A DNA stretch of 64,000 nucleotides. It comes from Nemania diffusa. Lineage: Eukaryota > Ascomycota > Sordariomycetes > Xylariales > Xylariaceae. Of this stretch, positions 34,851-46,342 are shown piece after piece. The notes under the pieces are model-generated. The model saw only the letters and a list, made by a program, of their open reading frames with translations, made no database searches and had not been told where the DNA came from. The translations under genes and the position numbers were made by a program. Position 1 is the stretch's first letter, and each line of letters opens with the position of its first letter. Location of the stretch: the NCBI GenBank assembly GCA_038501195.1, contig JBBPUQ010000011.1, positions 1,798,001-1,862,000 on the forward strand, read 5' to 3'.

Positions 34851-36228
34851 TCATGATCTAGTAATCGCAAGTCCTACTAAATCCTCCGAGGAATTTTGTC
34901 CCTCATCTCTCCCGTGTAATCGATCCGGCGCTGATAACGAAACTTCTTTTCCCTCCCCCCTTTCTACAGTCACAAGAACGTGCGTGTCCAGGTCGCCTGT
35001 TCCCCATACATCCCGTGGCGTTGAATTCGGCCACGTTACTCGGTCACGATAGCTACCACTTGGGGTTGAGGTTGAGGTTGGCTTCCTTCTGAATACCGAC
35101 ACGACTTTCGGGATAGCTGGAATGCCGATGACGAGATAGCCGAAGGTTTGCTCCGCAATCGCCCACAGGTTGATGGTCATCACATTGAATAAAATATCGC
35201 CCGTTCTATAAGCAGCGGTGACGTAGATTACGCGTGCTACGGCACTACCTGTGGCACTATATATTCAATCATGTTAGCTCGCTGTTAGGAAGCTGGAGTA
35301 GGGGGTTCTACCGCGACTCTAACGACACTATTGGAACATTATAATGTTGTCAAGTCGGGCATTTGACCCCCTATAGTTACTTATAAGTAGTTTACAGTAG
35401 GACTTCAGTGCTGCCTAACTAGGCTGCTGAATATGGGATACACTTACAGCGCGCCAATCAAGAAGAGGACTGATACACCTATTTTCTTAATCCTGGACAT
35501 GTTCAACTTCCATATGACCCAATGGGGTGCAATAAGCACAGTGATGTCCGAGATGACGTTGATAACGCCCGAGGCAAGGTTATATTTGGCCACGTCGATA
35601 TTGCATTTCGGGGTGCCTACCTCCTCGGGCGGGCATTGGAAAGCCTCGATGAATGTTCCAATCAAGTAAAAGACAGCATTACTCCAGATCAGACTGTGTA
35701 GGATCCAAAAGAGAGCATTCCTGGTGCCCTTGGGCACCCAAAGGAATATCCAGTCGAGTAAGATGGCGATTTTCAAAAAGACGATATTGAGGCCAAAAAA
35801 GACACTCCCAATCTTGAAGTTCTAACGACTCGTTAGTTTTCTCTCACCTCTATTTACTGCGGAGTTTGGACGAGTTACATAATGTGAAGCGGCAGCGAGC
35901 TTAGGGTTAAATTCCCATTGGTGTACGCCGAGTCCGGGATAGATAGCGGCCTGGTAAGCGTTGTAATGATGGACGAGGTAGAAAACCTACAACCAAACAG
36001 GTTAGCTTGCCAGAGTTGACACGTCAAGGCTGCATGTGATAAAGCGGGAGTTACCATGGATATGACGAGCAACAGATCCGCAAGGCCTAATCTTTTTATC
36101 ATCTGTCTAGCAAGAAGGCGGACTATCACGGCAGCCAAGGCCACAATCCCAGTGAGGATAACGATGACTTTCGGTAGGATGTGATCTCCGATGTCCCCAG
36201 CTGGTACGGGTTGCTGAGCATTATCCAT
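34851..36228 (-). CDS. Rhodopsin/PTH11-like integral membrane protein, intact
   Basis: A seven-helix membrane protein of the same fungal family as the broken gene at 15176-31071. Some PTH11 members act as plasma-membrane sensors, but most are uncharacterised. Exons are 36228-36055, 35986-35879, 35821-35448 and 35244-34851; phases 0, 0 and 2 agree and give 349 aa. Visible helices include VIVILTGIVALAAVIVRLLA, FFGLNIVFLKIAILLDWIF, LHSLIWSNAVFYLIGTF and an ITVLIAPHWVIWKL segment. The loop cysteines FQCPPEEVGTPKC and the W-x-I-A-E-Q segment before the last helix fit the family. The last 80 residues are a polar cytosolic tail. The third intron is long (203 nt), and its acceptor GGTAG was chosen because the earlier CAG gives a stop. 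It lies on the opposite strand and about 3.8 kb beyond the broken paralogue. Confidence 0.87.
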
Positions 36229-36839
36229 AGCGCTAGGAAGTCAACCCGATGCCGAGATTATGAGCTCGGCTCCAAAATACAGGACGAGGGCGGAATGCTG
36301 AGAGGCGCTAAGTGGAGAAGAAAGTCGGGAAGAGGAACTTGGGTCCCATAACGAAACGAAGTGTATATGTAAGGAGAAACCCACTAGGGAACCGACAATG
36401 TTGCTAGGTAGGTACAGTAAACCGATATTGAACCCTGGAGGGGCTCTACGATCCTATTAAAGTTCCTAACATGAGATGGATGTTTGACGTGCTTGTTATG
36501 CACCCCTGCGAGTGATCCTTCACGTATGCGGTTGTGGGGGTGAAGAGGAAGATTAACCACCACCACCATCAAAACCTGAAAAGCGTTTGCTGTGCTGAGG
36601 TTTAACGGATCGGAAGATATATTATGTATCTGATTGGGCCGAATTGGCGAATCATCGCTGCACGTCTGTTGGCGTTACTTACGGCTTACATACATATAAT
36701 CCGTACCATAGACAGTGCAGCAGGTCAGCAGCGAAGTGAGTGAAGATCGACGATGCTGAAGATGGCGACGCGACGAGGTGCCTCGTCAGCAGCCTGGGTA
36801 CATATATACATAGACTCTATGTGCGGAACTAAATGCCTA
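36229..36839. other. Upstream region of the rhodopsin-like gene
   Basis: No gene is seen. It contains the promoter region of the minus-strand gene and ends at the TA target dinucleotide (36838-36839) of the inverted-repeat element. Confidence 0.45.
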
Positions 36840-36924
36840 CTAGAGGACCCACCCTGTGGGGGACCCTCTTCACTGCGTTCAGAGGGCCCCAATACTCGTA
36901 GACACCCCAATAATCATAGACACC
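36840..36924 (+). repeat. Left terminal inverted repeat (85 bp)
   Basis: Reverse complement of 37576-37660. It contains its own small palindrome around CCCACCCTGTGGG. Confidence 0.8.
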
Positions 36925-37575
36925 ACTCCGTCAGCCGGCTACCAAATTTACTAGTAAATCTGACTTTTTGGTGTCAAAACGCGTTTTTTTGCAACAGCAA
37001 TACTCAACCACTTTAATTCTGACTGCTTGAATACTTAGTTTATATAAAAGAATAACCAAAATAAAGCCTTATTTACAGACTCAATTATAGCCCTACTGCG
37101 TTGTATAGGCTTGTACAGGCTTGTACAGGTCTGTACAGGTCTGTACACCTATTGCCTAAAAAATAGGTGAAAATGAAGCTATCTGCGCGGTCGCAACCTC
37201 TCATACGCCCATACCATAGCTTCTAGTACGTTTATATGCATAGATATTATTACTACAGTATTGGTCTATTAGGTCCTGTACATATTGAAGCTCTTGAAGC
37301 CCTTGAAGCCCTTGAATTGAAGCTTTTGAACAGACGTACCAAACAACTTACACCTAGTTACCTTACGTAATCAACATACATTTACACACATATGACCTAC
37401 ATACACACAGCGTTTACACAACAACGTGGGCCAGTAAATAAAAAACAACTTGACAGCTGTGAAGTAGGCCATACAGCCAAGCTACAGTTTTAGTTTCAAA
37501 CTAAAGGACTAGAAAGAAGGCTGTTTGTTCGCAGGTCCAAAAGTAGCAGTTTAGGTGTAAAAGAGAGGTAAAAGC

Positions 37576-37660
37576 GGTGTCTATGATTATTGGGGTGTCT
37601 ACGAGTATTGGGGCCCTCTGAACGCAGTGAAGAGGGTCCCCCACAGGGTGGGTCCTCTAG
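37576..37660 (-). repeat. Right terminal inverted repeat (85 bp)
   Basis: Reverse complement of 36840-36924; the match ends exactly at the TA on the outer side. Confidence 0.8.
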
Positions 37661-37662
37661 TA

Positions 37663-40093
37663 GCTTTCCAAATCAAATTATAAAGCTGCCTTTACTACTA
37701 TCTAGGTACAGGCATATAACAGGGGTATTGGATGAGGCACGGCTGATCTTCCCGCTTTCTGGACAAGAACCGTGACAGCAAGAGGTTTTGACACAACGCG
37801 GGGGAGAGGCGTTGCAGGGCGTGACAGGGCATGTTTGCCTGTGATACTACATAGTACTACATATCTAGTAACATGTGCCTTCACGTCGGCTATGCGTAGA
37901 GAGTTAAATATATCTCCCTGCCTATGGGGGTTGAGAAGACGTATCTACGCGTCTTGAGGCCATACCAAATCACGGGCTCCGCACGAGGTTCATTCGCGCA
38001 AAGCACGCATACAGCGTCGACTCCTCAATTGATCCTTCGTAGTGAACTAAGCAATTATTAAGGTTGCCAAGATGCCAGATGCCATCCCAATCCCACGGGA
38101 ACCGGGGCGTGGCCAGATTGGGGGAGCTAGCAAGGGTTTCCAAGTATGCGGATTCCTTTTCGATCGTTAAAGGCATTTCTTATGTAATAGAACTCGGCTC
38201 TTTTGCCTATCTAGAAAATAGACGCCTACACCATTCCAGTTTATCCAATCAATTGCAACGAGCAAACTTACACTGCTCTGATCGCTTATGCAAGAGCCGC
38301 CGCCTCATCGAAGTCATGTATGACCGTTTTCTGTTACTTACTCGAAGGCATGTGTATATGCTTCCTATCTAAGAATCGCATTGTACTCACTGATGCAACC
38401 TCAAATTTCCGTAGTTGGTCTACACCGAGTTGATGTGGACGCGTACTGTAATACATACAAAGCTGACACATGCAGCAAGTGCAGAAACATGGGGCAAAGA
38501 GACCGCAGCTAATGTTAGAAATACAGTAAGGGGTTTCACTTTCAATTGGACTCTGTTGCAAACCCCCATTTTCTAGCTTGAGCGATGCCTTGTTCCAAGC
38601 CTTACAGATCCTGGTATGTAGCTAGGTTAGGCAGGTTAGTCGTACATATTATACCCTAGGGCCTACCTAACGCGCGGGACATCAATATGCGCTACATAGA
38701 ATAACAACTACAAATAGGTACAGCAATCATTAATTCGCTTTATTTTTACAGAAGCAGCAATATATATAGGTTGAAGGTACACACTTGTTCATAGAGCAAG
38801 ATTATGAGTATCCCGAAACCGCTAGCTAAAACCTCCGACCTAAGCGACCTAAGTTACGGCGGAACCGACACCAGTGTAAAGAGTAGAAGCATAATTGGGG
38901 GCATATCAAATTCCTCACGCTCGGGACCGTCACTCGGAATGGGGCGGGCCCGAGGGTGACAAGGGTTTGTTTAAAGGGCTTAGGGCAGGGTTCTAATCTG
39001 CTGATAATTCACTTTAGGTCGCGAGGTTCATGGTGTGTCTCTTCCTTTCACTCAGGGCCATCCCGACGTATTTATCTCCAAGTCATAGCACTCTACTTCT
39101 TCCGATAATATCTATGCAGCTCGCCTAGTTTAGGACTCATGTACGTTACGCGAGTGCGTAACCATTCCTAGGTAACCAAAAGTGGATCGGATGGTCTTGG
39201 CCGTGTGACATCGGTCGACTGCTCTGCCCATGTTCTTTCAAGCCAGTCCGCCTAAGTGGTGCGTAGCCACCGAAATGGAGCAACATGGAGGGCTAGGTGG
39301 CCTAAAGAAGAGCCTCAGAGCCAGCGTGGGGGTCTACAGCTGTTAGTAATTTTGCGCGATTCTAGTTTCATATATAGTCGATCCAGGATTGTGTCCAAAT
39401 GTGCCACAGAATAGAACTACAGCACCACATCGCAACAATAACACAAGTCACCAAAACTCCCACCTACGAAAGACCTCTTTAGGACGGTGATGGAATGTAT
39501 AGTCGTTAGATGCTAGAGGTTGAGGTACTGCCGAGTTGTATCTCCAAGGCTAGTATTGGATCCAGTCTTATTATCTCCTAGGACATCACCATACTTACAT
39601 AAGGTAGAGCGGAAGGGAGTGGAAGGCTAGAGAGCTCGGGGTAGGCGTCTCCGGTTACTAAGGCACATGAGATTTCGCAAGTTGGGAATGCATATATCTA
39701 ACCTTTTGCCATCTCTGAGCACGTGGTAGCAAAATGTCTTGGTAATGAAGCATTGCGGCCGACTTATGTTTCGATCTCTTAAACTTTGACCATATGCCTC
39801 AGTTGTTCGTGAATACAGTGGCATCAGAGTATCTCAAATCGCCGTTCATTGTTCATCAGTTGTACGTATATGAGGCGTCTATGGGTAACCTATTGAACAT
39901 GCTCCCCTTTTATTCTTTTTGAACGTACGCCTCATCGCCTTCAACCGCATCGCTAGGGGGGTATAGTCGCATTCTCGCCGCCGTCAGAAGTTCACTGCAC
40001 CCGGTATTTCCATGCCAAGCCCCGCTCTAACAAAGGACACTCGCTTTGCTGTTCAAACCAAACACAATCCAGGCACCCGCACAGAGTACCCTC
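37663..40093. other. Intergenic, possible coding relic near 37970-38176
   Basis: A minus-strand frame at 37970-38176 gives PRFPWDWDGIWHLGNLNN, which looks protein-like but has no recognisable motif or neighbouring exon. The rest is short frames. The last part is the 3' flank of the Med5 gene. Confidence 0.35.
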
Positions 40094-43000
40094 TTATGAC
40101 AGATCCATCCCATCCCACCCCTCGAGCAAGTCGGCGCCGCTTCCACCAGCTCCCAAACTACCAAAGATATCGTCCTCGGTCCCGAAATCAAGCCCTCCAC
40201 CTGGCTCTGCGCCGCCAGCGAGGCCCATATCGCCACCCGCGCTACCAAGGTTAAGGCTCAGGTTCCCGTCGCTGGTTACCAGTCCATCGCTTTGTGCAGC
40301 AGCCAGCGCAGCAGCAGCGTTCTCATCTAGGTCGAGGTCGAGCCCGCCCTGTAGCATCGTCTCTGCCGGTTGAGGCATCATCAATTGTGTCTCAACGCGT
40401 CGATACAAGCGCATAACATGTTCCGCTAATGCTGGATCTGACTTCTGAATGGATTTGAAGTCTTCAGCCTCGGATTTCAACGCTTCTCGGAGAGAGATTC
40501 TTGTCTGTGGGATCACCGGTGGGTTGCTTGGGTCCACGAGTAATGACATTACCACAGGCGGGGTCACGTTGGTTGCGTCTGGGGCACAGATGAGTGAGGT
40601 AGCTATGTCGTACATGATACTGCAACTGCTAGTATCCATTTGTTGTTTGATCTCATCCAAGATTATATTCAATACTCTCCTAGCCCCGAGGATTCTATGA
40701 GCAGCAAGAATCTGGCGATGTGTGTACGAAGTGGGCATCATGTTGATACCTGGGTGTAGGCTCCATTGCGCAAAGCCTTGTATAGTTTGTCGCACTGAAG
40801 CGGCTAGACCACCATTTGCGGTGCCGGCCCAAGCCTCAAGTTCATTATGGCCCGCGCCTGCTGTGCGTCTTGATAGGCGCATATTGTCTTTGATTGCCTT
40901 GAGCAGGGGTTCAATCTCCTGGGACTTGGGATCCTGTCTCTGGTAGGATCGAAGCGAATGCTCCAATGGTTTAGCTACGATATTAATGACAGCTGAAAGC
41001 ATGGTCTGCGCTTCGTCCGAGCCCTTCTTGTTTAGTAGAATTAGCTGCAATATGGTTATCACAGCCTTCTGGTCTGGTCTGTTTTCCGTCCATAGTTGAT
41101 TTGACATGTAAGTAATAGCCAGCACCAATGAAGGGAGGAGAAAAGTGTCAACCAGATCTAGCGGTTTCATTAGCAAGAGGCTTTGCAAATAGTTTAGAGG
41201 TTGAACCCACATTCAACACCTGTCTTCAAACTCTCGTCGGCAAGATATTTTGCATCCAATGCGAGCATAATGTTATGGAACAATGTCGGGACAAGAAGAT
41301 AGAAGTCTTGAGGTGGGCATGAGGACATGAGGTCATCACCCAACCCTCCTGTCTCCGTGTCAAAGAGACCCTGGATCCAGCCATCTAAATGGACTTTCTC
41401 CGCATCTGTGAGCTCGTCTAATGGCCGACTTAGTTGGCCTTGATTGAGTAATTTGGCGACAAACGAGTCTGAGGATCTGATTCCGAGATCAACTGCGGTG
41501 AGGTTATACCGGTAAACGAATGCCAAGACAAGGAGAAGAATGGCACCGAATTCTTCATAGACAGGTTGGTATTCCCCCGGGTCTTCATCGTAGCGCCAGT
41601 TGTCCAGAACCTCACATAATGGATGTAGTATTGCTGCTGGCTTGCCAAATAGAAGCATCACATCTAAGGAAAGTGGTTTCTTGGCAAGTTGACTGCAAAG
41701 GAGTTTCAGAGACATGGTCTCCTTATTCGCACAGAGACGACTAATCATCTAGTACGTGTTAGCGCCGTAGATTGTAATGAACATTGTACTCACCTCAATC
41801 AAAGCCTGACAAACAGCTCCAACGTTGCCGTCCATATTGTCTATCTCACGAACTAGATCCTGGATCCGTTCTGGGTCGGCGATACAACGCTCAACGAGCG
41901 TTTCCTTAGCTTGGCGGCCATCCTGGGGTAGGCTCTGATAGGTGATATCGCCTAAGAAGCTTACGAGGCTCGACTCTGGTATTAGACCGTGTAAACAGCA
42001 TGCGAAACAGAATTCCTGTCGGACGCTATCCGTGAACGTATTATTGTTATTCATGACGTCAAACATAGCAGAAAAGGTTGGAAAGGCGTTCGTGTCAACC
42101 TGGGAAAGTGCTTCAGTGATGCAATAGAGCGAAGTCAAAGGGGGAAACATTGAGTCTGCCAAGGTAGCGAGCAACAGCGGGAGCTTATTGACCAGATAGG
42201 ATCGTAGCAGGTGTCCGGATTTCTGGCCTTCATTTCGAAAGACTGCATTAGCAAGGACATCGAAGGAGGCCAGAATTAAATCGATAGTAGTCGTTTGAAT
42301 ATCACCCTGACGCTGTTTAGTAAAATGCCTGTAGTTGAATGTCCGGTGTCGTACCTGATATCGGTTGTGGAGGTAACTGAAAAGGACGGCATCATCTATG
42401 AGAGGTCGTCCGACAAGCTGGTCTACATTAACGGCGTATTCTAGAAGCAGTGATGGTTGTCCATACCGATGCATTCAGGTAGATATATAGCCCAGCCCTT
42501 GAGTTGGAGATGGGTAGTTCGGGGATGACTATGCTATCGAGGGCCATGGATGATTCAAGGTCGTCGATGTCCATATTAGAGACCTCCTTTTTATTCTTGT
42601 CGACGGGCTCGAAGGAAGCGAGCGTCTCTGTGCGGAAGAGCTCCAGCCGGGTGGCGATCGCCGACGAGCTTTGCAGGATTGAAGGAATGAAGGCAGTCAA
42701 GCTCTCCGACAGGACCCGTCGCACAGCTAAGAGTACGTGTTAGTTGCCATGCACAGCTCGAACGTGCGAGAATGGAGTCGTACCTTTGGCGGCCGGTCGA
42801 CTTAACCCACGTAGCGCAATCGGGTTTTCGCATATGCTAAGAAGAAGCATCACAAAAGCAGCACGTGCAGCGTCCATCTCCTCGCGAGAACCGCTTTGGA
42901 GCTGGCCCATGACGTCCTGCGCAAACGCCGCGGCGGCGGTCGTAAACATGGTCATCCATCGAGCCATGAGAACGCAGATCCCTAGAGCTTGGCTCGTGGT

Positions 43001-43471
43001 CTTGACTCCGACTCCGAGCCTGACGGCTTTTGAGAGCCGGTAGAACAGGACCTCTTCGGGGGTATACGAGCTTGCCCACCGGAGGGGGGGCTGGCCATGG
43101 TCTTGGTGCTCGTCACCGGCGCCAGGCGGGTGCAAGTACATCTGGGACGTCGAGTACTTGTAGAGCCCGCTGAGGATCGACGCCGTATCGACAAGCTCGT
43201 GCCGGGTCAGGACTTCGAGGTAACGTGAGATGCGCGGGTCGAGGCTCTCGTGGTTGGACGGCTGCGGTCGCAGGAAAATATCGGCGATGGCGATGGGAGG
43301 CAGGGGATGCTTGTTGTATAATATCGGGACGAAGGATTCGAACTCATCTGAGTCGAGGCGGGAGTTTATACACTGAGTTAGGTATCTCGCCCATTGGCTA
43401 CGTGAGCTGGCCGGGTCGCCGTCCTGATCGCCATTTGGATTGCCAGTCGCTGTGCCGTTCCCCATGTCCAT
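40094..43471 (-). CDS. nut1: Mediator complex subunit 5 (Med5/Nut1)
   Basis: Med5 is a tail-module subunit of the nuclear Mediator complex, which links transcription factors to RNA polymerase II. Exons are 43471-42784, 42726-42467, 42417-41794, 41748-41211 and 41157-40094, with introns of 57, 49, 45 and 53 nt. All phases agree and give 1,057 aa, in the normal range for ascomycete Med5. Family features are the N-terminal helical start with QWARYLTQCINSRLDSDEF, the central AGLYIYLNAS / LVGRPLIDDAVLFSYLHNRY created by splicing, the KETMSLKLLCSQLAKKP segment, GVEYLVDTFLLPSLV across the last join, and the acidic, Gly-rich C-terminus ending in LLEGWDGMDLS. The gene looks intact and is a good housekeeping marker for species placement. 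Several 60-100-residue frames on both strands over it are shadows. Confidence 0.93.
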
Positions 43472-44668
43472 TTTGCAGCTAGAGGTAGATTTTTCTTCTG
43501 GGCGATATGGCTGCGTGGTGATAACCGCATCTTCCTGTGGTTAGACATCGGCATCAAAATGTACCTGCGTTGATGGCGGTGGTGTTGCAAGCCATTGTTT
43601 GCTTGAATAGGATAATTGGCTAGATGGATGCTAAATGAAACATGGTTTCGTTGCTCATGGTAACCTTTCAGGGTCTGAACCATGACGCGCGCCTACTGAT
43701 AAGATAATAATTCCCCGAGCTCTACCTATTTTTAGCAGCCAATTATATCCCTGCGCTAGAATATCTACGCTAACATAACAATAAGTGCACTATCTCGAAA
43801 ACCAGTTGCTGCAGAATTATCAAGCTTCATTCTCATTAATGTTGCTATATTAGGTATGTTTTCGTTTAAGAAACCCCACCTAGCCATATCCACATCAATG
43901 CTCGTGAAATTCATCTAATTCATGGTATCAGTCGTAATAGGACCAAAATTCTGCCGTATTGCGTTCGATACCATATTTGTATTAGTCGGCATAGGAAATT
44001 GAGAACAGTTTAACCGACTGAAAGTACAGAGGCGCTTGTTCCAATGAGTGAACCGACTAGGATAGTTTGTTGGATAGACGAGTGTTTGTTGATGCAATCG
44101 AGTCAACCCAGAATTACATAAAGAAAACAGAACTTAGTGTTCCAACTAGTTTAAGCGCCCAGTCATACCTTTAACTATAAGAATACTAGCAACTTTGCAC
44201 GAATGTAGAGAGCCCTGAAAGAAGAAGAGAAACAAAGCTGGATGCGACTGGACTAATTCTATAAAAATACGTCATCTCTCAAAGCGATTTACAAGAGTAA
44301 GATTGTTGTATGCTTAAGTAAGCCTTTAATAGCCAAGATAAGCGTATATGAAATAAACGAAGCGCTGGGTTGTGGCCGCCGGACACAATATGTGACCTGT
44401 ATTGCAACTGTAGTTCTAGACTATTAACATCTGTGCACCAATGCACCTTTCTCAATTTTGACTATGCCTGCTTAGAATTCGCTCTCACTTTGATGTAAAC
44501 ACGCACACGTGCCTAATGATTTAGCCACTGTTTTACTATATACCCGAAGCCTAGGTAACTACCTCGCAGCAACAAAATTAAAGGGTACAAACAACACCTA
44601 GTAATGTTTGTTTAAGTGTTTGGTGGATTTGAGTCTGATCCGTCCCTGCATTTTGAGTTTTTTTTTTA

Positions 44669-44673
44669 ATCAT
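44669..44673 (+). repeat. Target duplication ATCAT, left of solo LTR
   Basis: ATCAT directly precedes the LTR and recurs at 44862-44866 directly after it. Confidence 0.75.
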
Positions 44674-44861
44674 TGTCAGGGGGTTGTCCCAGAGTGAATA
44701 GGAGGCTTGTAAGCAGCCAGGAGGAAGGGTGTAGTGTAGGGCTCGATAGAGTTAATACAGGTAACCCTCTGGGTCTCTAAGGTGACCAGAGGTCCTATAT
44801 ATACAGCCAAACCCTTAGATACAACCACCCCTATAGGGTCTGGTCATTTTATTACCTGACA
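44674..44861. mobile_element. Solo LTR (188 bp)
   Basis: It begins TGTCAGGGGG and ends TTACCTGACA, so the ends form the short inverted repeat TGTCAGG...CCTGACA. A 5-bp duplication (ATCAT) flanks it. A TATATATA box lies inside (near 44797). It is unrelated to the 266-bp Copia LTR and has normal base composition, so RIP has not affected it. It is what remains after recombination between the two LTRs of a full element. Confidence 0.78.
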
Positions 44862-45616
44862 ATCATATCGCATCCTAGCATAGAACTAGAGGACAAGCCA
44901 ATAGTGGCAAAATGGACAATGCATGCGTGGAGCTGTTATTTAACTGAAAGATGTAGATGAAAATGTATTGGATACTCCCGTAACGGAGGTGATAGTTTTG
45001 GTGATCCAACAACATACACTAGAACAATTGGGTAGAAGTGGCATTAATTAGGTATTGGGTGTAGTATTTAGTATTTTATATTTGGGCTATATAAATCTTA
45101 TTTACCAATGATCCTCGATCTCCCCCTCACAAATTCAATAATGTCGATGTTAAGCTCCTTTTAGTTTCATCCCGCGCCCAAGCGAGCGAACGAGACACAG
45201 AAAACAGTAGCTAACGGATGCAGAAAGACGTGATTAGTCAGGCCAGCTTGCCAATTACTTCGACAAAAGTCCTTTGAGGAGATTTTTAATACCGAGGTTC
45301 GTATTGACTTAATATCTAGCAAATAGCCGCAAGGGCCTTAAACTACTTTCTAATTCCCCCTCTATACTCAAGCGTGTACCTAAGTCGAAATCCTAGGTTA
45401 TATGCATCGCAAGTTTTCAGTCGCTAGCTCCTTGGGTAGAAATTTGTGTCATCAAACCTTACCCAGTGTGGAATAAGGGGCGTCCACCCGTACTAAGTCC
45501 CTCCGTCCTCTGATAAGATATTCCTTCACGATCAACGCACTCGTCGCGTGTCATGTTGTGGTATCTGATATTACTGCTCTTATTTCCCCTATGCCACCAT
45601 CCTCCAACGTTAAATT

Positions 45617-46342
45617 TTAGACGTCCTCGTCCTTGATAATCGGGGGTATATCCTCCGGGCTTCGGGGTCCGATCATCCAGTCCTGCATAGCGAGCCACTG
45701 ACTCCAGTTTTTCTCTGCATTAACAATCTCTTCTTCTCCGGCATTCTGCAGCGGCCGCAGGAAGGGGATGGTCTGCCCATCCGGCATGTCGTACTGCGAC
45801 TTGACGTGGAGCCAATTTGAGGCTTTAGCGGCGAAGAGATAATTTCTTCGCTCTTCTTCGTGGAGATTCCCTATACCTGATACCCAGTCGTCCCCAAAAA
45901 AACCATGTAGCATACCGGGAAAGTCGAATCCTGTTGCAACTAGCCGGCGTATGTAAGGGGTCAAACTGATAGATAAACAGGCCTGGCTTGGAATAGAGAA
46001 ATTCCCTGCTGGTGCTGCTGTTATGGAGGGCGAGGGGATGGTGGACGGCGAACCCGGTGGTCTCGACGAGGTAACAGGTGATTGTGATTTCTGGAACGGG
46101 AGCTGGATGTTGATAAAAGCTGCCATTGCCTGGACCGAGGCTTCGTATTGGGCGCGGTCTAGGAAAAATCGAACACATGACTGAAATTGAGGATACCACT
46201 GAAGGATATCGAACTGGGAGTCCTGCATAGGAAGGAGACGGGTTGGAGGATTCATCTCGAGAGGAAATGTCGACATTGGCTGTTGAGATGCCGAACGGCT
46301 GGTCCCTGGTTGGGACACATTGCCACATGAACGAGAATACAT
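45617..46342 (-). CDS. Conserved fungal protein of unknown function (ILP-type)
   Basis: The protein is about 241 residues if it starts at the ATG at 46342. The first half is rich in Ser, Pro and Gln and likely disordered. The second half is the conserved part: ITPYIRRLVATGFDFP-like, HGFFGDDWVSGIGNLHEEER, RNYLFAAKASNWLHVKSQYD and the ending QDWMIGPRSP. I know this pattern from small filamentous-fungal proteins annotated as ILP (apoptosis inhibitor-like); that name rests on weak similarity, and no activity is established. No BIR or RING zinc ligands are visible. An upstream coding exon is possible because the frame stays open to 46372 without an ATG. The neighbouring gene is Med5, 2.1 kb away. 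Confidence 0.7.
   Translation of the reverse strand: MYSRSCGNVSQPGTSRSASQQPMSTFPLEMNPPTRLLPMQDSQFDILQWYPQFQSCVRFFLDRAQYEASVQAMAAFINIQLPFQKSQSPVTSSRPPGSPSTIPSPSITAAPAGNFSIPSQACLSISLTPYIRRLVATGFDFPGMLHGFFGDDWVSGIGNLHEEERRNYLFAAKASNWLHVKSQYDMPDGQTIPFLRPLQNAGEEEIVNAEKNWSQWLAMQDWMIGPRSPEDIPPIIKDEDV

Larger units (their letters stand above)
36840..37660. mobile_element. Non-autonomous DNA transposon (MITE-like) with 85-bp inverted repeats
   Basis: The element is 821 bp. The 85 terminal bases are inverted copies with no mismatch that I can find, starting CTAGAGGACCC. A TA dinucleotide flanks each side (36838-36839 and 37661-37662), the target duplication of Tc1/mariner elements. There is no transposase frame inside; the two frames ending in the peptide GPSERSEEGPPQGGSSS come from the inverted repeats. 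The interior holds short tandem repeats (CTTGTACAGG units near 37105-37145, GAAGCCCTT units near 37290-37315). Perfect repeats and normal composition suggest recent arrival and no RIP. Confidence 0.8.
43472..45616. other. Intergenic with a solo LTR
   Basis: No gene is supported. The Med5 upstream region takes the first few hundred bases. A solo LTR lies at 44674-44861. Confidence 0.5.

Noticed and set aside
36725..37775. Two frames sharing GPSERSEEGPPQGGSSS
   Set aside because: The shared peptide is the translation of the two inverted repeats of the MITE, not a protein family.
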